Positions 43,669 to 51,771 are shown, counted from the first letter of the stretch. The stretch: 64,000 nucleotides of DNA from an uncultured Elusimicrobiales bacterium (GCA_944327085.1 CALVGG010000003.1:1-64000); one strand, 5' to 3'. Translations and numbers: made by a program. Notes: generated by a model not told the origin, from the sequence alone.

Positions 43669-44859
43669 CTATTTTATTATGCCCACCGCACGGCCGGCCT
43701 GAGCAAATGCGTCAATAATTTTGGCAACATGCTCGTCCGTATGGGTGGCCATAAGCGTAAGGCGCATAAGGGAATGGCCTGGAGGCACAGCCGGGCTGAC
43801 CACCGGGTTAGAGAAAATGCCCAGCTCGTGCAAGGCGCGCCACATTTTAAAGCAGTTTTCGTTGCTGCCCACATGCACCGGTATCACCGGGGTGGTGCTG
43901 TGGCCCAAATCAAACCCCAGCTCACGCAGGCCGGCTTTTAATTTATCCGTCAAGCGGAACAAATTATCGCGGCGGGAAGTATCGTTTTCAATCAGTTCCA
44001 GCGCCTTGGTAATGGACGCGACGGAAGCCGGCGGCAACGCGGCGGAAAAAATCTGGCTGCGCGCATTGTGGCGGATATAGTGGATGATGTCTTCATCCCC
44101 CACTACAAAGCCGCCCACCGTGGCAAACGTTTTGGAGCAGGTGCCCACCACCAGGTCCACCTCGCCGTTTTCCAAACCGAAGTATTCGCAGGTGCCGCGG
44201 CCCGTTTTGCCGATAATGCCCGTGGCGTGGGCATCGTCCACAATAATGCGGGCGCCGTATTTCTTGCCGATTTTTACAATATCGGGCAACGGGCAGATGT
44301 CCCCTTCCATGCTGAATACGCCGTCCACAATAATCAATTTGCCGGCTTCTTCGGGCAGTTTGGAGAGGACGCGTTCCAAATCGGCCATATCATTATGTCT
44401 AAAGCGCACCATTTCCCCGTCGGAAAGTTTTACGCCGTCCAAAATGCTGGCATGGTCCAGTTTATCCACAATGGCATAATCGCCTTTTTTGAGCAGGCAG
44501 GATACTACCCCTAAATTCATCTGATACCCGGTGGAAAACAAAAGCCCCGCCTGTTTGCGTTTAAAACGCGCCAAGCGCTGTTCCAGCTCGTCGGCAGCTT
44601 TGGTATTGCCGTTTAAAAAGCGGGAACCCGCACAACCGGTGCCGTATTTTAAAGCGGCTTCCGCGGCGGCTTTTTTCATTTCTGGGTCATTAGCCAAACC
44701 CAAGTAGTTATTGGAACCGGCCATAATATAGGTTTTACCGCCGATAACCACTTCCGGCCCTTGCGCAGATTCCAGCGGCTGGAAATAGCCGTAAATACCC
44801 ATACGCATGGCCAATTTGGCGTCTTTATAATTCCTGCATTTCTCAAAAATATCAGACAT
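43669..44859 (-). CDS. Alpha-oxoamine synthase, probable serine palmitoyltransferase
   Basis: 396 residues. PLP-dependent, fold type I. Blocks of the family: MAGSNNYLGLANDPEM, GTGCAGSRFLNGNTKAADELEQRLA, DKLDHASILDG, VDGVFSMEGDICPLPDIV, VDDAHATGIIGKTGRG and the PLP-Lys motif GTCSKTFATVGGFV (~236). The opening GIYGYFQPLES is like bacterial serine palmitoyltransferases rather than KBL or BioF. Condenses Ser with an acyl thioester to a 3-keto long-chain base. ATG 44859 follows AAAGGGATAG; the longer frame to 44895 is not supported. A following GNAT gene could complete ceramide-type lipid synthesis. Confidence 0.82.
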   Translation of the reverse strand: MSDIFEKCRNYKDAKLAMRMGIYGYFQPLESAQGPEVVIGGKTYIMAGSNNYLGLANDPEMKKAAAEAALKYGTGCAGSRFLNGNTKAADELEQRLARFKRKQAGLLFSTGYQMNLGVVSCLLKKGDYAIVDKLDHASILDGVKLSDGEMVRFRHNDMADLERVLSKLPEEAGKLIIVDGVFSMEGDICPLPDIVKIGKKYGARIIVDDAHATGIIGKTGRGTCEYFGLENGEVDLVVGTCSKTFATVGGFVVGDEDIIHYIRHNARSQIFSAALPPASVASITKALELIENDTSRRDNLFRLTDKLKAGLRELGFDLGHSTTPVIPVHVGSNENCFKMWRALHELGIFSNPVVSPAVPPGHSLMRLTLMATHTDEHVAKIIDAFAQAGRAVGIIK

Positions 44860-44921
44860 TTTTCTATCCCTTTGGCAAAAACCAGGCACGCGCACGCACG
44901 GCTGCGCCCGCGTAACCGGCC

Positions 44922-45386
44922 TTATTTACTTACCTTTTTAATAATATTGGTGGTGGAACGGCCTTTTAGAAGGGCAAAACGAACCACTTTTTTTGCAAAC
45001 TCGCGCCCGACGATTTCGGAAGGTTTGTAATCCCCTCCTTTTACCAGCACGTCCGGCTTTACAAGTTTAATCAAATTGTACGGGGTGTCCTCCTCAAATA
45101 TACACACGGCGGACACACTCTCCAACGCAGCCAGCACCAAGGCTCTGTCCCCCTGCGGGTTAACGGGGCGGGTGGGGCCTTTTAAACGGCGGACGGACTC
45201 GTCACTGTTTACGCCCACTACAAGCACGTCCCCTTTTGAGCGGGAAAATTCCAACACACTCACATGCCCTGCATGCAAAATATCAAAGCACCCGTTGGTA
45301 AATACTATTTTGCGGCCCTGCGCGCGCTGCGCTTCTACAAATTTTTTGAGCGCGCGCCGCCCCATAATTTTATTTTTTGCTTTCAC
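44922..45386 (-). CDS. Heptose-1-phosphate adenylyltransferase-type cytidylyltransferase (RfaE2/HldE C-domain)
   Basis: 154 residues. Nucleotidyltransferase with FTNGCFDILHAGHVSVLEFSRS (HIGH-like motif ~33), VGVNSDESVRRLKGPTRPV, and KGGDYKPSEIVG; ends GRSTTNIIKKVS, the usual RfaE2 C-terminus. Makes ADP-heptose from heptose-1-phosphate in lipopolysaccharide core synthesis; the partner kinase RfaE1 is not in this window. Start is GTG 45386 (inside accC, GAGGAT upstream) or ATG 45365. Confidence 0.9.
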   Translation of the reverse strand: MKAKNKIMGRRALKKFVEAQRAQGRKIVFTNGCFDILHAGHVSVLEFSRSKGDVLVVGVNSDESVRRLKGPTRPVNPQGDRALVLAALESVSAVCIFEEDTPYNLIKLVKPDVLVKGGDYKPSEIVGREFAKKVVRFALLKGRSTTNIIKKVSK

Positions 45387-46761
45387 TGGCTTTTTTATCC
45401 TCGGCCATCATGCGTTCAATCAGGCCGGTATCCATATTCCCGGCAATAAAATCCGGGTTGTTTACTATTTTTTGATGAAAAGGAATGGTGGTATCCACCC
45501 CGCCTATTTTAAACTCGCCCAGGCAGCGGCGGCTGCGGGCCAACAGTTTTTGCCGGTCCGGCGCCGTTACAATCAATTTAGCAATCAGGCTGTCGTAATA
45601 GCTGGGGATGGTATAGCCCGTATACACATGGCTGTCCACACGCACACCCAAACCGCCGGCGGGAATCCATTCCGTAATGGTACCCGGGCAGGGGGTAAAG
45701 TTGCGTTCGCTGTTTTCGGCATTGATGCGGTGTTCAATGGCGTGGCATTTTACCGCACCGGCTTCTTTTTGCGTTACGTGCAAAGGTTCCCCTTGGGCAA
45801 TTTGGATTTGCATTTTTACCAAATCATACCCGCAGACGGATTCCGTTACCGGGTGTTCCACCTGCAAGCGGGTATTTACTTCCATAAAATAAAATTCTTT
45901 ATTCTGCGCCATCAAAAATTCCACCGTGCCTACGCCGCGATAATTGGCGGCTTTGGCCAGGCGGCAGGCGGCTTCCTGCAATTTGGCGCGGGTGGCTTCG
46001 TCCACAAACGGGGAGGGCGATTCCTCCACCAGTTTCTGGTGGCGGCGCTGCATGCTGCAATCGCGTTCGGCAAAGGCTACCACATTGCCGTAATTGTCGG
46101 CCGCCATTTGCACTTCAATATGGCGCGGGTTTAAAACCAGTTTTTCAAAGTACATGCGGTCATCGCCAAAGTTGGCCTTGGCTTCGCCCTGGGCGGTTTT
46201 CATCATGCGGTCCAGGTCTTCTTCGCGCAGGCATTCGCGCATACCTTTGCCGCCGCCGCCCAATGCGGCTTTAATCATAATCGGGAAACCGATTTTGCGG
46301 GCCACTTCGTGATAGTTTTTGCCCACCACGCCGTCAGAACCGGGGGTTATGGGCACACCGCCTTTTAAGGCAATTTCACGCGCGGTGGATTTTACACCCA
46401 GCATATCAATGGCTTCGGCCGTAGGCCCGATAAAAACAATACCCGCCTTGGTTACGGCGCGGGCAAAATCGGCATTTTCGGACAAAAAACCATAGCCCGG
46501 GTGCACGGCATCTGCCCCGGTTACTTTGGCCGCGGTTACCACGGCGTCTATATCCAAATAGCTAAGCGGAGAAGGAGCCGCACCAATGCAAACGGCTTCG
46601 TCTGCCATGCGCACATGCAGGGAGTTGCGGTCCGCCTCGGAATAAATAGCTACGGATTTGATGTTCATTTCCCGCAGGGTGCGGATGACGCGCAGGGCAA
46701 TTTCGCCGCGGTTGGCAATTAATACTTTTTTAAAAGGGGTAATGGTTACTTTAGTGGACAT
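45370..46761 (-). CDS. accC: Biotin carboxylase subunit of acetyl-CoA carboxylase
   Basis: 463 residues. ATP-grasp enzyme that carboxylates biotin on AccB. Motifs: LIANRGEIALRVIRTLRE, VHPGYGFLSENADFARA, the glycine-rich GGGGKGMRE loop (~165), AERDCSMQRRHQKLVEE, MEVNTRLQVEHPVTE and EHRINAEN. ATG 46761 follows AGGAG by eight bases. It follows accB by 11 bases, an accBC pair typical of bacteria. accA and accD are not in the window. Confidence 0.97.
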   Translation of the reverse strand: MSTKVTITPFKKVLIANRGEIALRVIRTLREMNIKSVAIYSEADRNSLHVRMADEAVCIGAAPSPLSYLDIDAVVTAAKVTGADAVHPGYGFLSENADFARAVTKAGIVFIGPTAEAIDMLGVKSTAREIALKGGVPITPGSDGVVGKNYHEVARKIGFPIMIKAALGGGGKGMRECLREEDLDRMMKTAQGEAKANFGDDRMYFEKLVLNPRHIEVQMAADNYGNVVAFAERDCSMQRRHQKLVEESPSPFVDEATRAKLQEAACRLAKAANYRGVGTVEFLMAQNKEFYFMEVNTRLQVEHPVTESVCGYDLVKMQIQIAQGEPLHVTQKEAGAVKCHAIEHRINAENSERNFTPCPGTITEWIPAGGLGVRVDSHVYTGYTIPSYYDSLIAKLIVTAPDRQKLLARSRRCLGEFKIGGVDTTIPFHQKIVNNPDFIAGNMDTGLIERMMAEDKKASESKK

Positions 46762-46772
46762 GAACAACGCTC

Positions 46773-47147
46773 CTAAGGTTCAATAAAAAACAACGGCTGG
46801 TTATATTCCACCGGTTTGCCGTCTTCGGCCGCGATAATGCGCAATTTACCCGCTACAGGAGCAGTAACAGCATGCTGTTTGGAAACGGTTTCCACAATGC
46901 CTAAAGAGTCCCCTTCCTTTACGGCATCTCCTTCTTTTAAAACCAGATTTTTACCTTTGGCGGCGGTTTTATAAATACCAATGGCCGGGGCACACACGGC
47001 CGTTAAAGAACAGGTAAACTTGGCCGGTTCAGGCAAAGCTTCACGCGTTTTTACTTCAATGCAGTCCCCGTCTTTTTCATAACAAAATTCAGCCAAATCT
47101 GTGGTTTTAAGCCAATCGGTTACTTCTTTAATTAACTTTGTATCCAT
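46773..47147 (-). CDS. accB: Biotin carboxyl carrier-like protein (AccB), atypical
   Basis: 124 residues, a normal AccB size with an N-terminal helical part, an Ala/Lys linker, and a C-terminal lipoyl/biotinyl domain (~50-124). In place of EAMKM the hairpin reads VETVSKQHAV: the Lys is one residue late (Lys90, with Ser89 at the canonical Lys position). Flanking residues (GDAVKEGDSLGI, TAPVAGKL) are normal. Whether Lys90 is biotinylated is open. Operon with accC directly downstream. Confidence 0.88.
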   Translation of the reverse strand: MDTKLIKEVTDWLKTTDLAEFCYEKDGDCIEVKTREALPEPAKFTCSLTAVCAPAIGIYKTAAKGKNLVLKEGDAVKEGDSLGIVETVSKQHAVTAPVAGKLRIIAAEDGKPVEYNQPLFFIEP

Positions 47148-47274
47148 GGTTTCCTCTGGTTGATAACTTAAAAAATCTTATTTTTTATTTTACCATTTTT
47201 TCTAACCGCCGCGCACTGCGGCCTAATCATTTTATATGTAAGCGCAAAGCGATAAAAAATGCTAAGGTGCCTGT

Positions 47275-47745
47275 ATGAAAATACTTAAACAAACACTGCA
47301 CCTGATTCTTTGGCTGGCTGTCTGCCAGCTGCCCGGTCTGGTGGGCTCAGGCGCCGTTACCAATCATCTGGACTGGTACCGCACGCTTGCCCGGCCGCCT
47401 TTCACCCCGCCGGACGCCGCCTTCGGCGCGGCCTGGGGGGTGTTATACATCCTGCTGGGCATATGTGCCTGGCTGCTGTTTAAAACAGGTTACCGCACAC
47501 AGAAAAAAACGCTTACTCTTTTTATTATACAACTTGTGCTAAACAGTTTATGGACCCCGCTGTTCTTCGGCTGCCGGTTATTGCTGCCCGCACTTATACT
47601 GCTGCTGGTGTTATTGGGCCAGGCCTTATGGCTGTTTAAAGACGCACGGCCCGCGCACCCCAAAGCGGTGTGGCTGCTGGCGCCGTATATAGCCTGGATG
47701 ACCTTTGCCGCTTATTTAAACATAGGATACTGGGTATTAAACTAA
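47275..47745 (+). CDS. tspO: TspO/MBR family membrane protein
   Basis: 156 residues, five transmembrane helices. WYRTLARPPFTPPDAAFGAAWGVLYILLGICAW is the diagnostic block, with the N-terminal PGLVGSGAVTN and C-terminal WMTFAAYLNIGYWVLN. Family members bind porphyrins, heme or cholesterol-like ligands. Single gene divergent from accB with no evident partner. Confidence 0.93.
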   Translation: MKILKQTLHLILWLAVCQLPGLVGSGAVTNHLDWYRTLARPPFTPPDAAFGAAWGVLYILLGICAWLLFKTGYRTQKKTLTLFIIQLVLNSLWTPLFFGCRLLLPALILLLVLLGQALWLFKDARPAHPKAVWLLAPYIAWMTFAAYLNIGYWVLN

Positions 47746-47751
47746 ACATAA

Positions 47752-47783
47752 AAAGGCCCGCTGTTTAAGCGGGCTTTTTTATT
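47752..47783. terminator. Terminator of tspO
   Basis: GCCCGC / GCGGGC stem with TGTTTAA loop and a TTTTTT run; also usable by the converging 85-residue gene. Confidence 0.85.
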
Positions 47784-47798
47784 ATAAAGCATATGGGT

Positions 47799-48056
47799 TT
47801 AGCGGCGGCGGTACTTATTTACCAAATCTACGCCCAGTTTCATGGCGCGGTAAAAAGTGCTGTCTAATAAAGAGGAAATATTTTCCACCAAATCAAACGC
47901 GGGGCGGGTTTTTTCCACATTTTCCGCCGTTACCACCGTTAAATATTCCACCGATTCGGCCGTGCGGTACAATTGCATCATTGTGCGTACCACAAAAATA
48001 ACCATTACCACAAAAGCAATAACCGCTACCAACACACACCATTGATAAAAATCCAT
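47799..48056 (-). CDS. Small membrane protein (85 aa), unknown
   Basis: 85 residues from ATG 48056, which follows GGGGGG by three bases (a longer frame starts at 48071). One N-terminal transmembrane helix (WCVLVAVIAFVVMVIFVVRTMMQLY) then a helical part ending KYRRR. Resembles DUF948-type envelope proteins only loosely. No family recognised. Confidence 0.65.
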   Translation of the reverse strand: MDFYQWCVLVAVIAFVVMVIFVVRTMMQLYRTAESVEYLTVVTAENVEKTRPAFDLVENISSLLDSTFYRAMKLGVDLVNKYRRR

Positions 48057-48071
48057 AAGCCCCCCTTTCAT

Positions 48072-48289
48072 TTTTTTAAATTAAACCAGTTTCACGCCAA
48101 AGCGTCAAGTGGGAAACAGAAAAAAAGGACCTAATTTTATTTTTGGGCCCCTGAAGCATTTTTTATTTTTTAGAAGAGAACCCGCAAAAAAATGCTTTTT
48201 TCCATCCCCCGCACGGCCGTTTTGTGCCTACCGCAAGGTAAACGGATTTTAACTATTTTTTAAGCAAAAACAAACCTTTTTTAAACCCC
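48072..48289. other. Intergenic stretch without recognisable content
   Basis: AT-rich spacer between the divergent 85-residue gene and the nrdD control region. No reading frame or hairpin that I would call. Confidence 0.4.
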
Positions 48290-48332
48290 TTGTCAACTTC
48301 CGTTTGACAAAGTGTTTTTTATAAATAATAAT
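48290..48332 (+). promoter_or_regulatory. nrdD promoter with overlapping inverted repeat
   Basis: TTGACA (48304-48309), 17-base spacer, AATAAT (48327-48332). The -35 forms the right arm of TTGTCAA-N7-TTGACAA (48290-48310), a perfect 7-bp inverted repeat that could be an operator (redox or nucleotide regulator). It does not match the NrdR box as I know it. Confidence 0.7.
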
Positions 48333-48499
48333 GTTTCTTAGCCAGGTTTTAAATGTACTTTCAAAACCGTGGTTTCGCAGTTAAAATCATATAAAACACC
48401 CTCTAAAAACGCCTCCGGCCAGGCGGCAAAAAGCCGGAGAGGGAAAGCGCGCAAAGTAAAAACGCGCGGCGGTAAAATTATTTAGGATTGGATAAAATT
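48333..48499 (+). other. Structured leader of nrdD
   Basis: About 155 bases between the expected start and nrdD. Contains CTCCGGC / GCCGGAG (7 bp, 48413-48439) and a GCGCGC / GCGCGC-like hairpin near 48448-48470, a CCCT/AGGG outer pair, and then a weak SD (AGGATTGGAT). May be a regulatory RNA; no riboswitch class recognised. Confidence 0.5.
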
Positions 48500-50560
48500 A
48501 TGGAAAACGCAGAAGTCATCACCAGCATTGTAAAAAGAGACGGCACCACCCAGCCTTTTGACCCGAAGAAAATTACCAAGGCTATTGCCAAAGCGGCGGA
48601 AGCCACGGGCGAATTTGACCTGGAAACCGCTAAAAAACTGACGATCCGCGCCATCAACATTATCCAACAATTATACGCGGACACGATCCCCAACGTGGAA
48701 AACGTACAGGATATTGTGGAAGACGTGCTGCTTACTTCCAATTTTCACAAAACCGCCAAAGCTTATATCCTCTACCGCGATCAGCACGCCCGCATGCGTG
48801 AAATTTCTTCCAAGTTTAATGTGGACTTGGTGGACCAATACCTGCAGAAAATTGACTGGCAAGTAAACGAAAACAGCAATATGGGCTACTCCCTGCAGGG
48901 GTTAAACAATTATATTTCTTCCGAAATCAGCAAAGTATACTGGCTTAATAAAATTTACCCCGAAAACGTGCGCCGCATGCACACGGAAGGAGATTTCCAC
49001 CTGCACGATTTGGGCCTTTTGGGCGCTTACTGCGTAGGGTGGGACTTGCAAGACCTGCTGCTCAGCGGTTTTAAAGGCGTGGTGGGCAAGGCGGAAAGCA
49101 AACCCGCCAAACACTTGCGCACCGCCTTGGGCCAGGTGGTTAATTTCTTTTATACTTTACAGGGCGAAAGCGCCGGCGCGCAGGCCTTCAGCAATTTTGA
49201 CACGCTGCTGGCCCCGTTTATCTATTATGATAAACTCTCCTATGACGAAGTAAAACAAGCCCTGCAGGAATTTTTATTTAACGTAAACGTACCCACCCGC
49301 GTGGGTTTCCAAACGCCGTTTACCAACTTAACGCTGGATTTGACCGTTCCTTCTTATTATAAAGACCAGCCGGTCATCATCGGCGGGAAACTGCAGGATA
49401 AAACCTACGGGGAATTCCAGGCCGAAATGGATATGCTCAACCGCGCTTTCTGCGAAGTGATGCTGGCCGGGGACGCCAAAGGCCGCGTGTTTACGTTCCC
49501 TATCCCCACTTACAACATTACCAAGGATTTTGACTGGGACAACCCCAAACTGACCCCGCTGTGGGAAATGACAGCCAAGTACGGTATCCCGTATTTTGCC
49601 AACTTTATCAATTCCGACATGAACCCGGAAGATGCCCGCTCTATGTGCTGCCGCTTGCGCATTGACAACCGCGAGCTGAGAAAACGCGGCGGCGGTTTGT
49701 TTGGTTCCGCCCCGTTGACGGGTTCCATCGGCGTAGTAACCATCAACTTGCCGCGTTTGGGGTATTTGTCTAAAAATGAAGACGAATTCTTTAAAAATTT
49801 AAAAGACCGTATGGAAGTGGCCAAAACCAGCCTGGAAATTAAACGCAAGGTAATTGAACGCTTTACCGCGGGTAATTTGTACCCGTATATGAGCTTTTAC
49901 CTGCGCACCATTAAACAGCGCTTTAACGAGTATTGGAAAAACCACTTTTCCACCATCGGTTTGGTTGGGTTGAACGAAGCCGCACTGAATTTAATCGGCG
50001 AAGACATCGGCACCGAAAAAGGCCGCGCATTTGCCGAAAAAACGCTTACGTTTATGCGTGAAACACTGGTAAAATTTCAGGAAGAAACCGGCAACAACTA
50101 CAACCTGGAAGCCACCCCGGCGGAAGGCACTTCCTACCGCTTGGCCAAATTGGATAAAGAACGCTATCCGAACATTATCTGCGCCAATGAAGCGTTGTAT
50201 AAACAAGGCCACCAGCCTTTTTATACCAACTCTTCCCAGCTGCCCGTAAACTATACCGATGACGTATTTGAAATGCTGGATCTGCAAAGCACCATTCAGT
50301 CCAAATACACCGGCGGCACCGTGCAGCACATCTTTACCGGGGAAAGAATAAAAGATTTGGAAGCGATGAAGAAATTCATCAAAACCGTGTGCGAAAAATA
50401 TACTTTACCGTATTTTTCCATCACGCCTACGTTCAGCGTCTGCCCCAAGTGCGGCTACATTGAAGGCGAACATTTTGAATGCCCCAAATGTAAGGCCGAA
50501 CGCATGCAGGAACTGGAACACCAAATTAAACTTTTGGAAGAACAGCTTTACAGTAAATAG
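48500..50560 (+). CDS. nrdD: Anaerobic ribonucleoside-triphosphate reductase, large subunit lacking the glycyl-radical segment
   Basis: 686 residues. N-terminal ATP-cone (TSIVKRDGTTQPFDPKKITKAIAKAAE, ~5-95), then the glycyl-radical enzyme barrel with the HLHDLG and KFQEETGN blocks, the NSSQLP loop, and the C-terminal zinc site CPKCGYIEGEHFECPKC (~650). In ordinary NrdD this is followed by a short stretch ending RVxGYL with the radical Gly; here the chain instead ends with a heptad-like helix (QELEHQIKLLEEQLY) and a stop. The radical segment is encoded by the next gene. Reduces NTPs to dNTPs without oxygen. Start: ATG 48500, the upstream TTG at 48488 overlaps the SD. Confidence 0.95.
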   Translation: MENAEVITSIVKRDGTTQPFDPKKITKAIAKAAEATGEFDLETAKKLTIRAINIIQQLYADTIPNVENVQDIVEDVLLTSNFHKTAKAYILYRDQHARMREISSKFNVDLVDQYLQKIDWQVNENSNMGYSLQGLNNYISSEISKVYWLNKIYPENVRRMHTEGDFHLHDLGLLGAYCVGWDLQDLLLSGFKGVVGKAESKPAKHLRTALGQVVNFFYTLQGESAGAQAFSNFDTLLAPFIYYDKLSYDEVKQALQEFLFNVNVPTRVGFQTPFTNLTLDLTVPSYYKDQPVIIGGKLQDKTYGEFQAEMDMLNRAFCEVMLAGDAKGRVFTFPIPTYNITKDFDWDNPKLTPLWEMTAKYGIPYFANFINSDMNPEDARSMCCRLRIDNRELRKRGGGLFGSAPLTGSIGVVTINLPRLGYLSKNEDEFFKNLKDRMEVAKTSLEIKRKVIERFTAGNLYPYMSFYLRTIKQRFNEYWKNHFSTIGLVGLNEAALNLIGEDIGTEKGRAFAEKTLTFMRETLVKFQEETGNNYNLEATPAEGTSYRLAKLDKERYPNIICANEALYKQGHQPFYTNSSQLPVNYTDDVFEMLDLQSTIQSKYTGGTVQHIFTGERIKDLEAMKKFIKTVCEKYTLPYFSITPTFSVCPKCGYIEGEHFECPKCKAERMQELEHQIKLLEEQLYSK

Positions 50561-50566
50561 TATTAC

Positions 50567-50596
50567 CTTTTTTGGGTTAGAACTAACCCAAAAAAG
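50567..50596. repeat. Perfect inverted repeat between nrdD and the radical-domain gene
   Basis: CTTTTTTGGGTTAG, two bases, CTAACCCAAAAAAG: 14-bp arms. Because the T-run is on the 5' arm and A-run on the 3' arm it is not a normal intrinsic terminator; it could be an operator or an RNA processing/stability hairpin separating the two transcripts. Confidence 0.85.
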
Positions 50597-50599
50597 CAG

Positions 50600-50628
50600 T
50601 TGTAACCGCGCGCGCAAAACGCTATGCT
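50600..50628 (+). promoter_or_regulatory. Promoter candidate of the glycyl-radical domain gene
   Basis: TTGTAA (50600-50605), exactly 17 bases, TATGCT (50623-50628), then about 55 bases to the ATG. Suggests that the small gene can be expressed apart from nrdD. Confidence 0.5.
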
Positions 50629-50684
50629 TTATATAGGGGCCGCCGCACGGCCAACAAGAAGTAGAAGTATTAGGAGAAATGAAA

Positions 50685-50891
50685 ATGACCGCTCAAGAAA
50701 GACAAGTAGTAGAAAACAAAATTTCCGAACTTAAAAAAGAGTTAAACGAAGTACACGGCTCCAAGTGTGAAGTTTACTCCCGCGTGGTGGGGTATTTGCG
50801 CCCGGTGCAAAACTGGAACAAAGGCAAAAAAGAAGAATTTGCCATGCGCAAAACCATGCATGTAGACTGCGGCTGCAGCTGCGGCAAATAA
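50685..50891 (+). CDS. Stand-alone glycyl-radical domain of anaerobic ribonucleotide reductase
   Basis: 68 residues from ATG 50685 (eight bases after AGGAG; the ATG at 50679 is too close). Residues ~5-25 form a helix with hydrophobic heptad spacing (VVENKISELKKELNEV), then CEVYSRVVGYLRPVQNWNKG, which is the normal C-terminal end of NrdD proteins including the radical Gly (Gly36), followed by KKEEFAMRKTM and a Cys cluster CGCSCGK. This continues exactly where the large NrdD stops (after its second CxxC). Different reading frame from nrdD, several stops between, own promoter candidate, so it is a true separate gene. Would be activated by NrdG, encoded next. Confidence 0.92.
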   Translation: MTAQERQVVENKISELKKELNEVHGSKCEVYSRVVGYLRPVQNWNKGKKEEFAMRKTMHVDCGCSCGK

Positions 50892-50918
50892 GGTTATTTT
50901 CTAAAGGCGTGGGCTCTG

Positions 50919-51542
50919 ATGAAATTAGGCGGGCTGATTAAATTTACATTGATCGACTTTCCGGGCCGGCCGGCTGCAGTGGTATTTACACAAGGGTGCA
51001 ATTTCCGCTGCCGCTATTGCCATAACCCGGAACTGGTTTACCCGCATATGTTTTCAGCGCCCATGCCCGAAGAAGAGCTGTTTTCCTTCTTAAAACGCCG
51101 CCAGGGCACACTGGAAGGCGTTGTAATTACCGGCGGGGAACCCACCCTGCACGAAGATATACTGGATTTTACCGCCAAAATAAAAAACATGGGCTTTGCC
51201 GTTAAGTGGGACACCAACGGCACCCGCCCGGACGTACTGCGGGAAGCCTATGCCCGCAAATTGCTGGACTATGTAGCCATGGACTTAAAAGCCCCGTTGG
51301 AAAAATACGCCGTCATTACCGGGGTGGATTTTAACCCGGCTATATTAAAAGAATCCATGAAGCTGATTACACAATCCGGCATTCCTTACCAATTTCGCAC
51401 CACTTACGACAAAGAAGTACTGACCGATGACGACATTGCCGCCATACGCGCTTTAACGGATGAAAAACACTACCGCGTGCAGGAATGCCTGCCCGTAGCC
51501 AAAGAAAAAGCCGCCCTTAAAGTAATGCATAAAGAGCTGTAG
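50919..51542 (+). CDS. nrdG: Anaerobic ribonucleoside-triphosphate reductase activating protein
   Basis: 207 residues. Radical-SAM activase: cluster Cys in TQGCNFRCRYCHNP (~29-36), GGEPTLHEDI SAM site, and WDTNGTRPD. Opens LIKFTLIDFPGRPAAVVF like other NrdG/PflA-type enzymes. It abstracts a hydrogen from the glycine of the radical domain; here that would be on the 68-residue protein. It begins 27 bases after that gene, so the small gene and nrdG are most likely cotranscribed. Confidence 0.95.
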   Translation: MKLGGLIKFTLIDFPGRPAAVVFTQGCNFRCRYCHNPELVYPHMFSAPMPEEELFSFLKRRQGTLEGVVITGGEPTLHEDILDFTAKIKNMGFAVKWDTNGTRPDVLREAYARKLLDYVAMDLKAPLEKYAVITGVDFNPAILKESMKLITQSGIPYQFRTTYDKEVLTDDDIAAIRALTDEKHYRVQECLPVAKEKAALKVMHKEL

Positions 51543-51573
51543 CCGTTTTACTTAATTGTGCTGTTATAAAATA

Positions 51574-51608
51574 AAACATCCGCTGTATATAAACAGCGGA
51601 TGTTTTTA
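51574..51608 (+). terminator. Terminator of nrdG
   Basis: AAACATCCGCTGT / ACAGCGGATGTTT perfect 13-bp stem with ATATAA loop and TTTT. The 51609-51771 stretch beyond it holds no gene that I can support. Confidence 0.9.
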
Positions 51609-51771
51609 ATGTCTTGGTACTTTCTAATCTGCCCGTGCCCAGCTACGCCCAACCAACCGCTTGGCTAGGCCTTTCCCGCGCGCAAAACCGCACAAAAAGG
51701 CTTTTTTAAACTTAAAATTGGCGTGCCTCTGGCTTATCCCCGTTGGTTCGGCAGTTTTTAAAGGCATACAA

